A stretch of DNA of 64,000 bases, taken from Baylisascaris procyonis. Taxonomy: Eukaryota > Nematoda > Chromadorea > Rhabditida > Ascarididae. The notes beneath the pieces are model-generated. The model searched no databases. It worked only from the letters and a program-made list of their open reading frames with translations, and was not told the DNA's origin. The position numbers and the translations under genes were made by a program. Positions 24,894-47,200 of the stretch are shown piece after piece. How positions within the stretch are numbered: position 1 is the stretch's first letter; every line of letters starts with the position of its first letter. The stretch lies in assembly GCA_037389465.1 (NCBI GenBank), contig JAZARR010000187.1, positions 1,922,001 to 1,986,000 on the forward strand, in the 5' to 3' direction.

Positions 24894-27371
24894 ATGAGAG
24901 TATTACACATCTTTTCTTCTCTATATGGTAAGTACAAAATATGTTATATGATGAAAATAATTTGAGATATCTTATATTAAAAAAAAAGATTAAAAAAAAA
25001 CGAAAAATACAAAATTTTGCAATAGATTTAACAATTATAAATTCTTTCTAAGTAATGCTTTCGTTAATTTTTTCTTAACGATCATATGCAACAGTAACCT
25101 CAAATTGCGTTAAGGTTTTTGTTTTTTTTTTTAATGTGCAAATGATAAATATAACATCTTTGATTTGCATCATTCATGTTATTCAATCTTGAGGAAATAA
25201 CGTAGCAGTAAATATGTTGAAATTTTCAAGGAAATTCTATTCATCTGAGTTATTAGGAAGAAAAATGGAACAAATAAGAGATTGAGGTAGTGGTGGGGAG
25301 CGGGGGTGGGGAAGGGGAGAAGGGGAAGGGGGCTGCAGATTAATAAAAATTTATCAGTTGTTAAATTTCAAAACAAAAAAAAAATCTGTAAGAAAAGATC
25401 TTCACTCTCGAACAATCAATTTTACAGTAATGGAGTAACGCTAAAATGCGATGAAGTAAACTGATGACATGAATTTATCCAGTTGCTGTATTTTGGCTAC
25501 ATAACGCACAAACGAATTGCAATAAACTTTCTTATTTTTCAACGTTAGCACAACATTTACTCATTGATTTCTATTTGAAATATAAGAGCTTCTCAGATCC
25601 ATTTCAATATGTCAACGATACCATTCAGCTAACCTTTCATTTTATTGCAGCCAAGTGAACATTTTTTTTAGTTGAAAAATTTTATTTATTGACATCAAAT
25701 AAGATATTAAAAACAGTAAATCATCAATAAAACATAGAAGATTAACAAGTAATATTTATTCCCTTCTATACTAGATTGATTTGTAAGGTTATCAGTTAAT
25801 AAAATTGAAACTGATATTTTCATATTCTCGAATATTTTATTTTCAATATTTGACAACAATATTCAAGATTTTTTTTTTTAATATCCCTCGATAAGGAAGA
25901 AATCATTCAGTGTTTATGTGCTGTGAAACGACGATAGCTAAACAATACACTCATGAGACAATGCCAGGTGCGCAGTACTATGACGGCAAAAAAATGGTGA
26001 TACCAATCTCTGAAGAAGCTACTTATGAGCTATTCGAGCATTGGACGTCACAAGCATTCAGTGGCCTAATGGCAGCTGTCGCTACAAAGAAGTAAGAAGT
26101 AAATCTCAATTAGTTTCATAATAAATACTTTAATAAAACAACTTTCTCATTCATAGTAAGGTAACCTAAATTTCATATGGAAATTTGAATAAATGAGTAT
26201 CGAATCAACGCCACTTATTAATTTGGATACAATGTTGCTAAAATTGTTTTAATTAAAATTATTATTATTTGCTTACTAATAATTAATTGCGTAATTTGCA
26301 TGATCTCTATACAACCTGTGGGATTTAATTTCAAAAGATTGAACGGGAATTCTGTATATGGACATTTGTTGATTACGATTCGTTTATGGTAAATAAATAT
26401 TTAAGTATAGACATCGACAAATCATGCAATGCGATCGAAAATTAAACTTCATTTGAATTTTTTTTTTTTTTGAGGATGGAAAATCTTGGAGTAGCGGATA
26501 AATCTCAATTGGGAACTTGCTCGAAGAAAGCCGATACAGTGAACAAACATGCAAAATGCATTGTGACAATTTTGAACGCTGAGAAATGGAATAAGAAGAA
26601 CGCACGACGTGGTAAGACTTGAATTGAATTGAATTGAACTGTAAGTGTAATTGTAATGAATTACTTATTTACTTTCCGAGATGAACGATCACATCTCTAT
26701 CTCAGATTTTCATTCTTTCAGTTCTTTGCTGCATTCCTCATGGTTCCCGCTTTCCTCGTCTCTCCCCCTCTCCTCCACCTCTCCATCTGCTCAATTCACC
26801 CCTTCCGCTCCCTCATTCACGATGAAACCACCCTTCTCATATTCTTCTTTCCTTTATTTCTCACATATTTGATGATCTAAAGCGAAATGTCTTTAAAGAC
26901 TAAAGTTCAAGATTTCGTAACCCTATTGACAATCCAAACGAGCAACTATGGTAAATTAATTGCTCCGTTCAAGTGGCAAACCTACCTGAATTGTATAAAT
27001 TATTGAAGGATTTAATTGGATTGTGCCCATTATTTAGGTAAAGCACGACTTGAGTTATTGAACAATCGACTAAGATCAAATACAGGCGATAAGAGAATGA
27101 CTAATTTCCAACGATTCTTCACATCGAGAATAACGACTCCAACAACTCAGTATACGTCTACTTCACAAGAGTCGAGAAGGGGTGCGGAGAAAGGCAAATC
27201 GAATTACCACTGGGTGGGTGGATTTAAATTAAGAAGGGCAAAACGTGAAGTGAAATCAAGAAGCTCATATACACTCTTGACGCAGAATGATGGACGATCA
27301 CCACTTGGTATGATTGCCAAGTATCTCACAAAGACTATACAACAAATCAAAAATAAAAAAAACACAAAAAG
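24894..27371 (+). CDS. 5' half of an MLT-10-like gene (duplicate, exons 1-4 only)
   Basis: Exons 24894-24927, 25911-26091, 26475-26611 and 27038-27371 (686 nt) are intact and nearly identical to exons 1-4 of the complete gene at 31070. One coding difference was seen: exon 3 has GGA (Gly) where copy 2 has GAA (Glu), at about residue 85. After exon 4 the copy stops at microsatellites; no exons 5-9 follow before copy 2. By itself it would give a truncated protein without the C-terminal repeat. Its exon 4 ends with two bases of a codon, and exon 5 at 34161 supplies the one base needed. A transcript skipping the whole of copy 2 would therefore be in frame, while splicing into exon 2 of copy 2 would not. 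It may be an alternative 5' half or a dead partial copy. Confidence 0.7.
25295..25332 (+). other. Strong G-quadruplex motif in intron 1 (copy 1)
   Basis: Six runs of four or five G separated by 1-4 bases lie on the sense strand of intron 1, so a quadruplex could form in DNA and pre-mRNA. Repeated in copy 2. Confidence 0.6.
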
Positions 27372-27443
27372 GTGAGAAATTTTTATGTATTTATTTGAGC
27401 AATGCTCTCGTATAAAATTGCCGAATATAATGCTAAATATAAA

Positions 27444-27446
27444 TAT

Positions 27447-27489
<43 letters not shown>

Positions 27490-27602
27490 TTTCAATGAAC
27501 ACAACATTCATTATGAATACATGTCTCTTCATATCGCTTCCGCCTGCTCTGACCCAATGCCCCTCTGGTCCAGTTGGTTCCCGTAGTCTTTAGGTCGAAA
27601 TA

Positions 27603-27649
<47 letters not shown>

Positions 27650-27651
27650 AT
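27444..27651. repeat. Opposed (ATTT)n and (AAAT)n arrays, copy 1 end
   Basis: A (TTTA)n array (27444-27492) is followed after about 110 bp by its reverse complement, a (TAAA)n array (27602-27651), and then by (TA)n. The pair can form a long hairpin around the unique 110-bp spacer. The same arrangement, with longer arrays, closes copy 2. Confidence 0.9.
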
Positions 27652-29637
27652 GTATATATATATATATAAAGTATAATTTATTTATTTTTATAATTTATAT
27701 ATAATTTATTTAAGTATAAGTATATTATAATTTATATATAGGTATAATATATATATATATAATTCTTTTATTTATTCGCCTATCTTTTGATTTGTTTCAG
27801 GTTATTGTCATTTGTCATTTCAGGTTGTCAGCATGTTATACAGGTGTCAGACATTAAAATTATATCAATATGCAAAATGCCGAAAATGAGTGAGCGCAAT
27901 AACAAATTGTTTTTTTCCTTACCTAATAATTATTGACATAGAATTGTACTGATGCGAACAATGCTGACAGCTATCAATAAGTTTGAGACGAAGAAATGAA
28001 ATTGCACTTTTGTCCACTTTATCTAAACTGCCACTCAATTTAGTATCACGCTTATTTCCTCCCTTATTGAAATAATAACTAATTGAAAAATTCACTTAAA
28101 ATTGTTTTTTTTTTCAAAGATCAGCAAAAATTGGGTCATTAAAAACGGCAGTCATTTTAATTCCCTAATATTTTCTACACTGGTGAGTGGTATATTCATT
28201 GTTGAGTCCATTATGCACATTAATGTATTCGTCAATGGATGACACCTCTACAAGGTGATTGCATTATACGATTATGGTCACCGAATAACAACAATTATCA
28301 ACATACGAATGACCTAATCCCGTATTTTGAAATATCATCTTTTCTATATAATTTTGTACTCTTCATTTACGCGTTTTTCAATTTTTTGTCCTGAATACTT
28401 TCGATGGGTTCACTTAAAAAGTCTCTTCCTTTTAGTGTCAACATCATTTTCGATCATTTTTTCGTATAAAAATTGCCGCTAATCACCTCTGAAGAAAATT
28501 TTATTAAATCGATTTGTTGTGCTTTGGAATTTGATTCCACGATAAAAGTATCTAAAGCCTTTAATATTTCCAGAATCTTTAATATAACTATCTACTCATT
28601 TTTCACACCCCATTCACACTTCTTGTTCCTTCTTACCTTTCCTTTTTCCTTCTTCTTCCTTCCTCTTTCCTCATCATCGTCCTTCCACTTCGTTCTCTAA
28701 ATCAAAAGTATCACCCATCGCTTTAACAATCTTCAATAAACTTTCTTCTAGAGTTGATATTATTGCTCACTTGTTCACCGAATTTTATTCATCTTATCCT
28801 AATGATATAAAATAAAAAATTTGTTATTTTAGATTCTTTATTGAGTATAACTTCTTTTAGGAACATTCTCAGTTATTTCATTGCTTCTAATCAATGAAAC
28901 TTCATTCCCATATTAAATTTTTAAAAAGATGTTTTAATCTTTGTTTACAATATATTTAACATATTACTTTTAACTAAATATTACTTACTATAATACTTAT
29001 TGCAACTTTTACATCATTTGCAACTTGAGTTTGAAAATCTTTATTTACTGCATTATCTATTAGATAATATCTTTCATTCCTTAACTTGTTCAATTCATTT
29101 ATAAAAAATCGTAGGGCGCAATTTACGTATTAAATTAAAGTTTCTGAGTTAGTCTATAATTGAGAGAAAACAACTCAATGAGCATCTTTTTGGTAAGCTC
29201 AAATACAGTTTTGTTGTATCGATCAGAATTTCATTTATTATTTGATAATTTTTCTCAAATTCATTAAATTTTTAAAAAATAGCTGTTGCAATTTTTTCCT
29301 CATTTGTTCTTCATTTTTTATGACCCTATAAAATTAATCAAAAGAGAACAATCTACAAATTCTAAGGAAGGAAACTTTTCGAAAATAAATACGATCAGTG
29401 TCAAAGGAAATTTGTTTGTTGAATTTTCCGGTTTTTTGATAAATCGAAATTTTTGAAAAATTGTTCAAAATTTTCTTCTTTGAAAGAAAGTCGTTTCTTC
29501 GTTGAATTTCATAGCGAAAATGATTGGAAGTGGTGAGAAATATTGTTTCGGATGTCACTTTTTTTCTGACCGATTTTATGATTTTCGCTCGTCTTAGAGC
29601 AATTCTTATTTTAAGCACAATTCCAACTTTTACTTGC

Positions 29638-29745
29638 AGGTCACGGTTTTTTTGTTCTCCTATCGGTCACTTCTTTTGTTTCCTTAGTGGTCACTTTTTT
29701 TTCGTTTTCATAGTGGTCACTTTTTCTGCTGTCTATTAAGTCACT
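29638..29745 (+). promoter_or_regulatory. 25-bp periodic GGTCA array upstream of exon 1 (copy 2)
   Basis: GGTCA at 29639, 29665, 29689 and 29715, identical to the copy 1 array, about 1.4 kb upstream of the ATG at 31070. Possible nuclear-receptor half sites; function not shown by sequence alone. Confidence 0.4.
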
Positions 29746-31069
29746 TTTTTCTCAACCTGGCAATGAGAAATTCATGAAGTGAAGATCTTATCCTTTTCGT
29801 CATTTGCCTAACTACAAGAAGATATTGGCTATAAATGGGCAATCAACGCAACTATTTCAGTGCTGTGCAAACCGCGATTTTATTAAGCGGAATTGCATTC
29901 ATATTGATGTTTTTTTTTCATTTCGTATTTGTTGAAAATTTTTTGCTTCGTACTTTTTATAAATTATGAAGGGGAAAAATATGTAATTCTTAAAAATTTC
30001 ATCGAAGAAGAAGCTAAGAAAACATCGCAAATTTTGTACTTTGAAAAAATCATACATAGGAAATTTTGAAAGTTTTAAATTATTTTTAATAAAAGTATAT
30101 CTAATCATTGCAATTGATTTTCTCAAAAGTTTACGGCTGCTTCCTTCTAGATCGGCTTCCTTCTGATCATTCGATAGATCGGCTTATTTTGTTTTTGTTT
30201 TTGTTTTGCTTTTTTTTTGTTTTTTTTTTTTTTGGAAATATTTGAACAGGTATTATAGAGGAGAATATTTTTTTCTAATATCTACTTGCTTTATATGTTA
30301 AGTAAAAATTTATTTTTTAAAATGCGTTCGTATTGAATATATTTGCATTCGTTATGAATGAGTATTAGAAGTTTTATATACTTCAGTGGAATTTATGAAA
30401 TTCGATGAATGATTTTTTTCATTTTCATTCACTTTCATCCAATAAGAATGTCTCGTTATGCATAAATGTATGCACGTGTTGACTGAAAGGTAATTGCTTT
30501 GATAAGAAAGATATATATGGGTTATAAATGAAAAGTTGAAAATGTTATATTTGTTTAGATAATTTTTTATTCCAATATTTTTATTTATTTATTTATTTAT
30601 TTACTTATTTATTTTTTATTTATTTAATAGTTTATCAATAATAAGAAAATACGGAACGTGAAGGAGTTGCAGTGGGATCATTTCATGAAATTTTTGATCT
30701 TAGCTCTTGAATTTATATCAAATGCATAATTAGAATTTTTTGCACTTATAGTTGAAAATTTAAGCATTTTATTTGGCATGTATGGATTGAGTTGAAAAAA
30801 AATTGTGATACTATTTGCATGATTTTTATTATCTCTAAATAAACCTAAAATAAAGGATCAAAAAATCAATTTCAAGCTTATTTCAGCACAATAATTTCAG
30901 AGATTTAATTTTAAAAGAACACTGTCGGATAATATGTTCATTGTGGATGTTCTTATTTCTCTAATTAACCCAATCGTTCGTTGAGTAATTCGATTATAGA
31001 AATTTTGCCGATATTCATTCATTTTCATGTATTCTAATCAATCGTGAATATTTCATTTCAGAGTAGAAG

Positions 31070-39386
<8,317 letters not shown>

Positions 39387-42300
39387 TAAAAAAAAAAATC
39401 TAAATAGTCTTTATGACTTCTATAGTTATATCTATGTGATAAAATAAAAGAAGAAAATAAATATTATCGAGTGCTATTAAATATCGTTTTTGTGATCGTT
39501 TTCAATTTTTTAGAGTTTAACATCTCACGTCAAATAGTGTGATGGCGAAAAAAAAAATCGTAATATATAGCTGTTTTGTTTTGCTAATTTTGATAAACAA
39601 TTTTTCACTCAAATGCGGTGTAGAATTGATTACGGCTTATCAATTTTCATTATATTACTATCAACTGAATTGAGTAAAATAAAGACGAATAGTGATTTGA
39701 TTGATATAGAGGAGAAATGAGTTTCGTGCAAAAAAAAAAAAAGAACGTTTTCAAAACTTTACAAATACAAAACATTTGAAACTCCCTAATACCAAAATAT
39801 TAGATAAATAGATAATGTTTGAGTGTTGGCGTATATGAAGCTGGCACAGCATTGAACCGTGATCGCTATTGGATGCGCCACCTTAGCCATCGCATGGTAT
39901 ATTTCGACCTCAGTAAGTTGAAGGTATATGGAATCGTAGAATAACGGAAAGCAGTGATACATGAATAGCCTTAATGGAATGATTAGAAAAATATGCATGG
40001 AACTCCACTTAAAAATGTCCACGTTGGTGGTCATTTTTTGAAAGGTCAATTTAACGCACTTTTTTCTTTCTTTTGCGAAGCATAGACGAATTAAATGGAA
40101 AATTTCTAATTTTATAATAAAATGGTGATTTTCGTTTCTTTTTTCATTTTTCGAAACTCAAAGGATCATTGGCGTTCTATTTATGCAATTGTAATTTATT
40201 TTCAATCAATTTGTTTTTAAATATTGTTATTGATGTGTTTTTATCGAAATATTTTGTACATAAATTGTAGAAAAAATTAGAATAAATCTTTTTCTGTACA
40301 CAATTATCCGCTTTACATTTCATTTACTTCGCATTTCTATGTATCTGCTCGCATATGTGATCAAAAATTATAACACAATCATTTGGTAACACAAAAACGT
40401 GAAAGATCCATTATAAATGCTTTTTGCAGCCATCTGATCCGAAATAGTGGAACTACAGAAGTGTTATACTGTTATGATGAAAGAAATCGAAATATACGTA
40501 GTAAACATGAATGAGGACAAAAAAATGAAGTCTAAAAAGAATCTACTAAAGGTGGCATTGAAAGAAATAAGAAACTATTAGTATGGATCGTAGCTGCATA
40601 CAAAATTATCATTGCTTGAAGCTAATCATTTCTGCAAATTTAATGAGGAAAATGGTGTTTATAAAATGCGTGGAAAACATTCAATGAAGAAGGAGGAGAA
40701 TGAGAAGAAAGAGAGGAACGGTTATCACTAAATGGGTGGAAAATTTTTGATTTTTCCAAAATTTTCATACCATTTTTTCTTTATACACGTTATGCGTTAA
40801 AAATTTGTCATTTTAAATCTTTTTTTTTTTCAAGGAGTGAGAGCATTTTTTTTTCAATCGAATTCAGAAAAAAAGAACTGGAAGGTATTTTTTGAGGTCT
40901 GAAATGATATGGAAATTTAGAATGCCGGAAATTTAACTGCGAAGAAAAGACTTAATTGTAATTTTTCAAAATTTTTTTAAAATTATAATCCTTTAAATAT
41001 CTTATCGTTGACATAATAGAAAGTACAAATTGTTTAGAGAAATACACTTTGCTATTCACTTAAAATATTCAAGGCGAAAACATTTCGTATAATTATTTAC
41101 TCACCTTACGTCATAAACTTCTATTGATGTATATAAAAACAATGAGAAATTCACATAGTTGAAAGAATAAAATTTTCCACTTCTATTTAAATACAAATTC
41201 CCCTGAAATGATCGCTGTTTTCTTAATTCTATTCATATTATCAAACACGCTGATCGTTAGAATTGTATAGGTAATGTTCTTTTTTTTTTTTTTCTAAATA
41301 TAGAATAAAAAATTTTTGCAAAATATCGGAAAATGGAAATGAAAAATAAAGTAAATTAAAAATTGGAAAATTTCAACATTTTCTAATGAATATTGTCATA
41401 TATACGGATTCTTTAGTTGTTTTTTTACGAAGTGAAATTTTTCCATCAGAATTATTCTCAGTTTTTTTGTCTGAGGAGTTTTTTTTTTTTTTTTTTAAGA
41501 AACCTTTGAAAATTTTTTAAACCTAATTTTTCTATTCTGAATGATATTTTTTGAGGATAAATTAGAGATCGATCCAATATACCGTTTAAATTCAGCACTT
41601 TTAAAATCTATAAATTATACTCTATATTTATGTTTAACTTAGAGTTTGTATTTTATGATTTAAATTTATATCACCTTAATCTATAAAGAAATCATTCATA
41701 GAAATGCATTCATAGCAGGCATGCATTACCATTCCCTTATTATTCACATCTATACGATTTGATGCTAGTTATTTATGAGTGCAACAAATGCTTTTTATGT
41801 ATACAATTAGCTATAACGGAAATGTTTTCAACGTTTCTTCGAGCATTAGAAAAATTCTTTTCGATATCGCGTATTTAATGGTGTTAGCTAGATATATAAC
41901 CAGAAAAAAATTGCTTACAAATGTGCTAGATTTATATGCAAATGTGGTAGACTTATTATGCAAATGTGATAGACTTATATGCAAATGTGCTAGACATGAT
42001 ATTTCATTACGTCACATTATCTCAATCACTTTCCAAATCAATCGTCTTCAGAGGATTTTGCTTTAAAAGATTACCGTCTTTTCACATAAGGCTCATATTT
42101 TCATTGTTTTCGAAGGATATTAGGTAGTGGTAACGAATCGAAAGATTCAAATATTCCTTTTCGACTTTAGATGACTAAAGGTTTTACCGAATTTCAGTGA
42201 GAATTTTCACTACCTAATTTTCATGTTTTAGGGTTCATGTTTCAAATTTGCGGATGCAAAAGATAAGTGTATATGCTGAAGCTTATGAAATGAGAATATA

Positions 42301-44217
42301 TGCAAATTTTCGCATGCGAAACGGAAATAATGTAAAATTTTTCATGGGAAAACCGAATTTCAGGCGAAGCTAAGCATTGATAGAGAAAGATCAATGTGTT
42401 CACTTTTATGAGTAGATCTACTTTTAGATGAAATTTTCTACATCAACATAACAGACAGTACTTTTTAAAATATTAAATTCAGTAAAGCTTAGAAATACTC
42501 GCGATATCTATAGATCTTGTAGCGTATACCATATATTGAAAAAAACGAAAGTTCGAATGACGTCATGCGTATAATGTAATCCAATTAATCTATTTTAACA
42601 GTTGAATCTGAGAAATTTTTCGCAACCATTACATCTATTTTTTCATCATAATTTCTTCGTTACTTAAAATAAATATTGTTTTCTGAGTTTTTCTGAGTTT
42701 TTCTGAGTTTTCGTTAGGTGATCGATACAATGATCAAGATAAATATCGATATGATCTCGATAGAAATGAAGTATTTTCTTAATAAAAAAATTTGATTGTC
42801 GGAAAAATGAAAGGCAAAAAATTTAAAATTTTTAAAATGAGCGTTTTAAACTGAGAAGTATTTCCATGTGAGTGTCATTTAAGAAAAAGAGGCTGTGTTT
42901 CTGAGATGTGCAAAATTTCTATCCTCTCTCTAACAAGCAAAGCAAGATAAATTGAAGCATTACAGTAAGAAGGAAACAAGTAGATAAGTGCAGATTTTCA
43001 CTTCCAGAACAATCAATCTTAAAATTTGCATATGTTTTATCATTCAGTCATCCGCGAGATATTTGCAGCTATAATCAAATGGGATCCTCAACTCCATCTT
43101 GTTCTTCTCTCACGTCCTCCTCATCAACTCCTCAATCCCTCTTATCCCTCTTACTTCCTCCTCATCAGCTTCTCAGTTCCTTGCACTTATTCCTCTCACT
43201 TCCTCCTTCCAAGCTCTTAAGTTCTAAAAACTCTTCCGTCCAAAATGAAGTTCCATGAAATTCCATTATTAGTGAACTTAAAAAAGATCCTACTAGTTCT
43301 GTTATCTTCACTTTCATTAATTCATTGAAGATACTTTACAATGAGTATGTGAAAATTACTATTGAAATCATATTATTGCTCTATTCATCGCGTACGTAGA
43401 TGGAGGATAGAGGATTAAAGATTACAAATAAAGATTTATCAATTATTAACCATGTCTATTTTCATGTTGAGAACAATCTCTAATAAGTTTGGAATAATAA
43501 AATATAAGAAGAATAAATATTGATTCACAATTATCAATCTCAATAATGCAATAAACATATCAAATTTCTTACAGCTCATTGCAAATAAAATAGCGCTTTG
43601 CGGCTCATTTGTAATCGTGTATTAGTCCGCTCACATCACGGCTTCAGGTTTTTGGGTTTTCTTGAGTATCTGCTGAAGATTTGAAGAAAATTCGAGGGTG
43701 AAGCCGATCGATTCACTTTAATCGTCAACTTTACCTCGACCGGTTCACTTTAACCGTCAGTTTTATCTTCGACGGTGGAAATCTTTTGCCCTCAACCTCG
43801 TTGCCGCTCATCACCGCTTTATAATTAGTGAAAATTGAAAGCGATGAAATTAATTTTTTAGTTAGATGGGGTTTGGCCAAGGCACATAAACTTCTTGTAT
43901 GGAATTTGTTTAGAATTTTTAAAGAATTTAAATTAATAAATTTAGAATTTATCAATCTATCAATGTCTTTGATATCCCGACGCCAAACCGGATGAGTTTT
44001 TTGGTTTTACTATTTCGTTTGTTAAGTAAAGTCGCTAAAATTCAAAAACATCGTTTAAATCTCTTATGAACTATACTGAATGGTTAGCGATCGGGCACAG
44101 TGGTGACTGAACAATAGAAATGGTCACCAACCATCAATGGTCAGCGGTCAGCAAATTCAATGATATATGATGACCACAATCAAAAATTTTTTCGTTGAAA
44201 ATTTCATTTTCAGCAAT
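39387..44217. other. Long intergenic region upstream of tryptophan hydroxylase
   Basis: AT-rich, with T and A homopolymers and a pyrimidine-rich tract at 43085-43215. AATAAA near 39443 and 39457 is a plausible 3' end for the MLT-10-like gene. I looked for exons encoding an aromatic-hydroxylase ACT domain and found none. It holds the octamer cluster listed separately. Confidence 0.4.
41918..42307 (+). promoter_or_regulatory. ATGCAAAT octamer cluster upstream of tph
   Basis: Three perfect ATGCAAAT octamers at 41936, 41958 and 41979 lie in a 21-22-bp tandem repeat (CAAATGTGCTAGACTTATATG type). A fourth is at 42300, and an inverted one (ATTTGCAT) at 43024. POU-homeodomain proteins bind this octamer; in C. 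elegans the POU factor UNC-86 directs tph-1 in serotonergic neurons. The start codon is about 2 kb downstream. Single octamers also occur elsewhere in this AT-rich window, so only the tandem cluster is notable. Regulatory role is inferred. Confidence 0.35.
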
Positions 44218-47200
44218 ATGGAGAATCTCACAACTGTGAACGTAATCTCTCAACAATGCTACTATGGGCAAGCAACACTTAAAGAACCAACTACGGAAGG
44301 TGGATCGTCATTTACAGATAATAAACTTCAAATACAACTTTGAATATTCAAACTTTTTGAAGAAGGAGAAAAGTACATGACAAAAATATCACCTCGAAGA
44401 AACCAGAAAGCTATCAAATATATATATATATATATATAGTAGATTTCTCAGCCAAGCTTCATAATCTATATTAAATTTCTAGATATGGCTTCTGGGAAAT
44501 GGTTTCCAAGGCATATAAGCGATTTGGATTACTGCAGTAAGAATGTGATAATGTGCGGGCCTGGTCCAGACGGTCTACAAGCCGATCATCCAGTTAGTAA
44601 ATTGACCCATTTTCTACTGAGCAATTTTCAAGAGTAATCGAAAAAAAAAGGATTTTCATTACACCATTACCTTTTATCTTTAAAAATTTAATTTCCTATC
44701 GAAATACTAAGTTTAAGCTGATTGAAGAAATTCGCGAATGATCGACTAATCAAACAAAGATTAACGAATTCATTTTTTATTTATCGATGAGTGCAGAATT
44801 AAATTCAGCTTTCGAGAAAGGAATCTGAGTAAAAGAAAAACTTTTAAATAGTTCTCCGGCAAGTTACTTCAATATTTCGGTTCTGTTGAAATTATCAACA
44901 AGAATTTTTGCACTCTATCACCTAATTCTATAAAAATAAATCGAATTATATGCACAACATTATTAACTATTTGCTTATGAGTATGTATGTCTGTCTTTGT
45001 TTATGTCGGCATATCTTTCTATGTTGAACAGCAAGTATGTCTGAACATATATAATCCATGATATGATATGATATGATTTGAATGATATGAATCATACACC
45101 CACAGACATACGGCGACACAGACAAATTGGGTGGACAAATTCAAAACACAACATATAGATCAGACTTTGTGTAGGAAATTTTCAAATATCTCTTTCGTAT
45201 TTGGCAGACTGATAACAATGTAATAATTTATATTTAAGAGTTTCACTGATGAAGAGTATAGAAAAAGACGAATGATGATCTTTGATATTGCACGCAATTA
45301 TAAACAGTAAGTTTTTTTTTTTTTTTTATTTTGCGAAAAATGTAAAATAATTCGCCTTTTCGAAGATTTGGACAAGTAATATTACGATGTGATTTCATCG
45401 AAAATAAAAGCAAAAATCAATAACTATTTTCAATTTCTTATTGTTTTTGTTCTATTGTATTAGCAACATACTCAGAGGTTTTTTCTTAAGAAGAAATATG
45501 CGTTTGTTGCGAACTATTGACCTTTGAACGTTGTGCTCGGCAATTATTCAATAGCCGTCGTTAGTTGATTAATTGCCATCAAAGAAGCGGAAGATGATTA
45601 GTGACTATTGAAACAGCGAAAAGTGATGAATGACCATCGAAAAGAGCGAAAAGTGATTAGTAACTTTAAAAAGAGCAAAGAGTAATTGATTGTTATATAA
45701 ATCGTTATTATTGCTCATCTAATCCATTCAAAAAATCGACTAAAAGTGCATATTATTATCAATTTCAGTGGTTCGCCATTACCACGGATTGAGTACACAA
45801 AAACCGAACTGCAAACATGGTAATATCATTTCATTTATAAAGTTGGCTTACTTATAAGGTTTTCGATTGCAAATAGTAGTACTATTTTTTCATGAAGTAA
45901 TATACAGTAAATTCCCGATTATAAGCCCACCGTTTCGGTGCTAAACTCAATTCGTTCGGCGAATTCTTGTACCATTTTAAAATGTTGGGGATGTCATAAA
46001 TTCTTGCCGATTAGATTGTCATACATCTCATTCCTCCTCATCCCGAGATCCTCTTTGATTTACTTCCAAGTATCCCATCCCTCCCTCTCCCCCTGCTCCA
46101 CCCTTATCACCCTTCCACTCTCTTATCTGCAAGAAGAATAAGTTCCAATTCTCCATAACTAAAAATTTTCTTTCCCTATTATCGAATAAGAAGCGATCGT
46201 TCAAGCCTTTCTTTTGATCAACAAAGATTTTTGCACAATTTTATTCCTGAAAGAGAATAATTCTAAAAATTTCACTATGAAAGGCAGTAAAACTACAGAA
46301 CTTCCATCATATACTTATTTGAAAATAAAAAAAAGATATATGAGCCCTCTTCAGATATTTCTGATATTTTTCTTCTAATCTTCGTAATTGTCCTTCTCTT
46401 TCCTCCATCCCAACGTTGAATTTCAAGAGATCTTCAAATTTCGTACTTTTATAATCAGGATTTTAATCTGATTTCATTTCCAAATGTTTCCATTTTTCCT
46501 TATTTTTCTATGCTTCTTTAATATGAATTAACCATCTTTCACTTTGCTAATTTCACTCATATGAATTTCAATAAGAATGATCTAAGTCGAAAAAAAAAGA
46601 AAATAAGCAAATTCGTCCAACTGCTAGCAAAAAAATAAACTTAAATAACATGAATAAAAAGAATGAATAAGCTTAAATATAACATTCAACGATGAAAATA
46701 AGCTTGCAATAACGCATTTTGTATCATTATGCATAATGTTCTTTCCTAATTTTTTTTTGGGAATTTCAGGAAAACAATCTATCGAAAGTTACGAGAATTA
46801 CATAAACAATATGCTTGCAAAGAATTCTTACATAATTTCGAATTACTCGAAAAATATTGTGGTTATTCTGAAGATAATATTCCACAACTCGAAGATATTT
46901 CACGTTTTCTTAAAGGTTTTTCGTTTATCAAAATTTTCCTACGGGTATGAATAAGCTGCCCGAAGAGGATGCATTAACTTTTATAGGTATTCTAGGATTA
47001 ATGCATTTCAATTTTCGGTATCTACCGAATATTATACCACATAACGGTTGCTAACAAAATCCACACATGTTGTTCAATCAAAGAGTTTTCAGCCTGTAAA
47101 AGCATAGAAATAAGTATGCGCTGATGGATGAAAAAAATTTAAAAAAAGCTACAGGGGAAGTGCACAACATACGACATGCCTGGGAAATATTTTTTGGCAA

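Larger units (their letters stand above)
21491..27667. repeat. Tandem duplication of about 6.18 kb, copy 1
   Basis: Starting at AAAGTATAATTT, this segment matches 27668-33842 almost base for base. Differences seen are a few substitutions (for example CTGAACAC versus CTGAATAC near 22213/28392), homopolymer lengths, one polymorphic C/T-rich tract (26760/32940) and microsatellite lengths. It contains about 3.4 kb of non-coding DNA, then exons 1-4 of an MLT-10-like gene, then paired ATTT and AAAT arrays. Short frames at 22294-22521, 23155-23439 and 23345-23560 recur unchanged in copy 2 but are explained by the duplication rather than by selection. Confidence 0.97.

Noticed and set aside
43731..43955. 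Minus-strand ORF upstream of tph
   Set aside because: No motif, no splice partner, composition of non-coding DNA; also does not encode an ACT domain on either strand.
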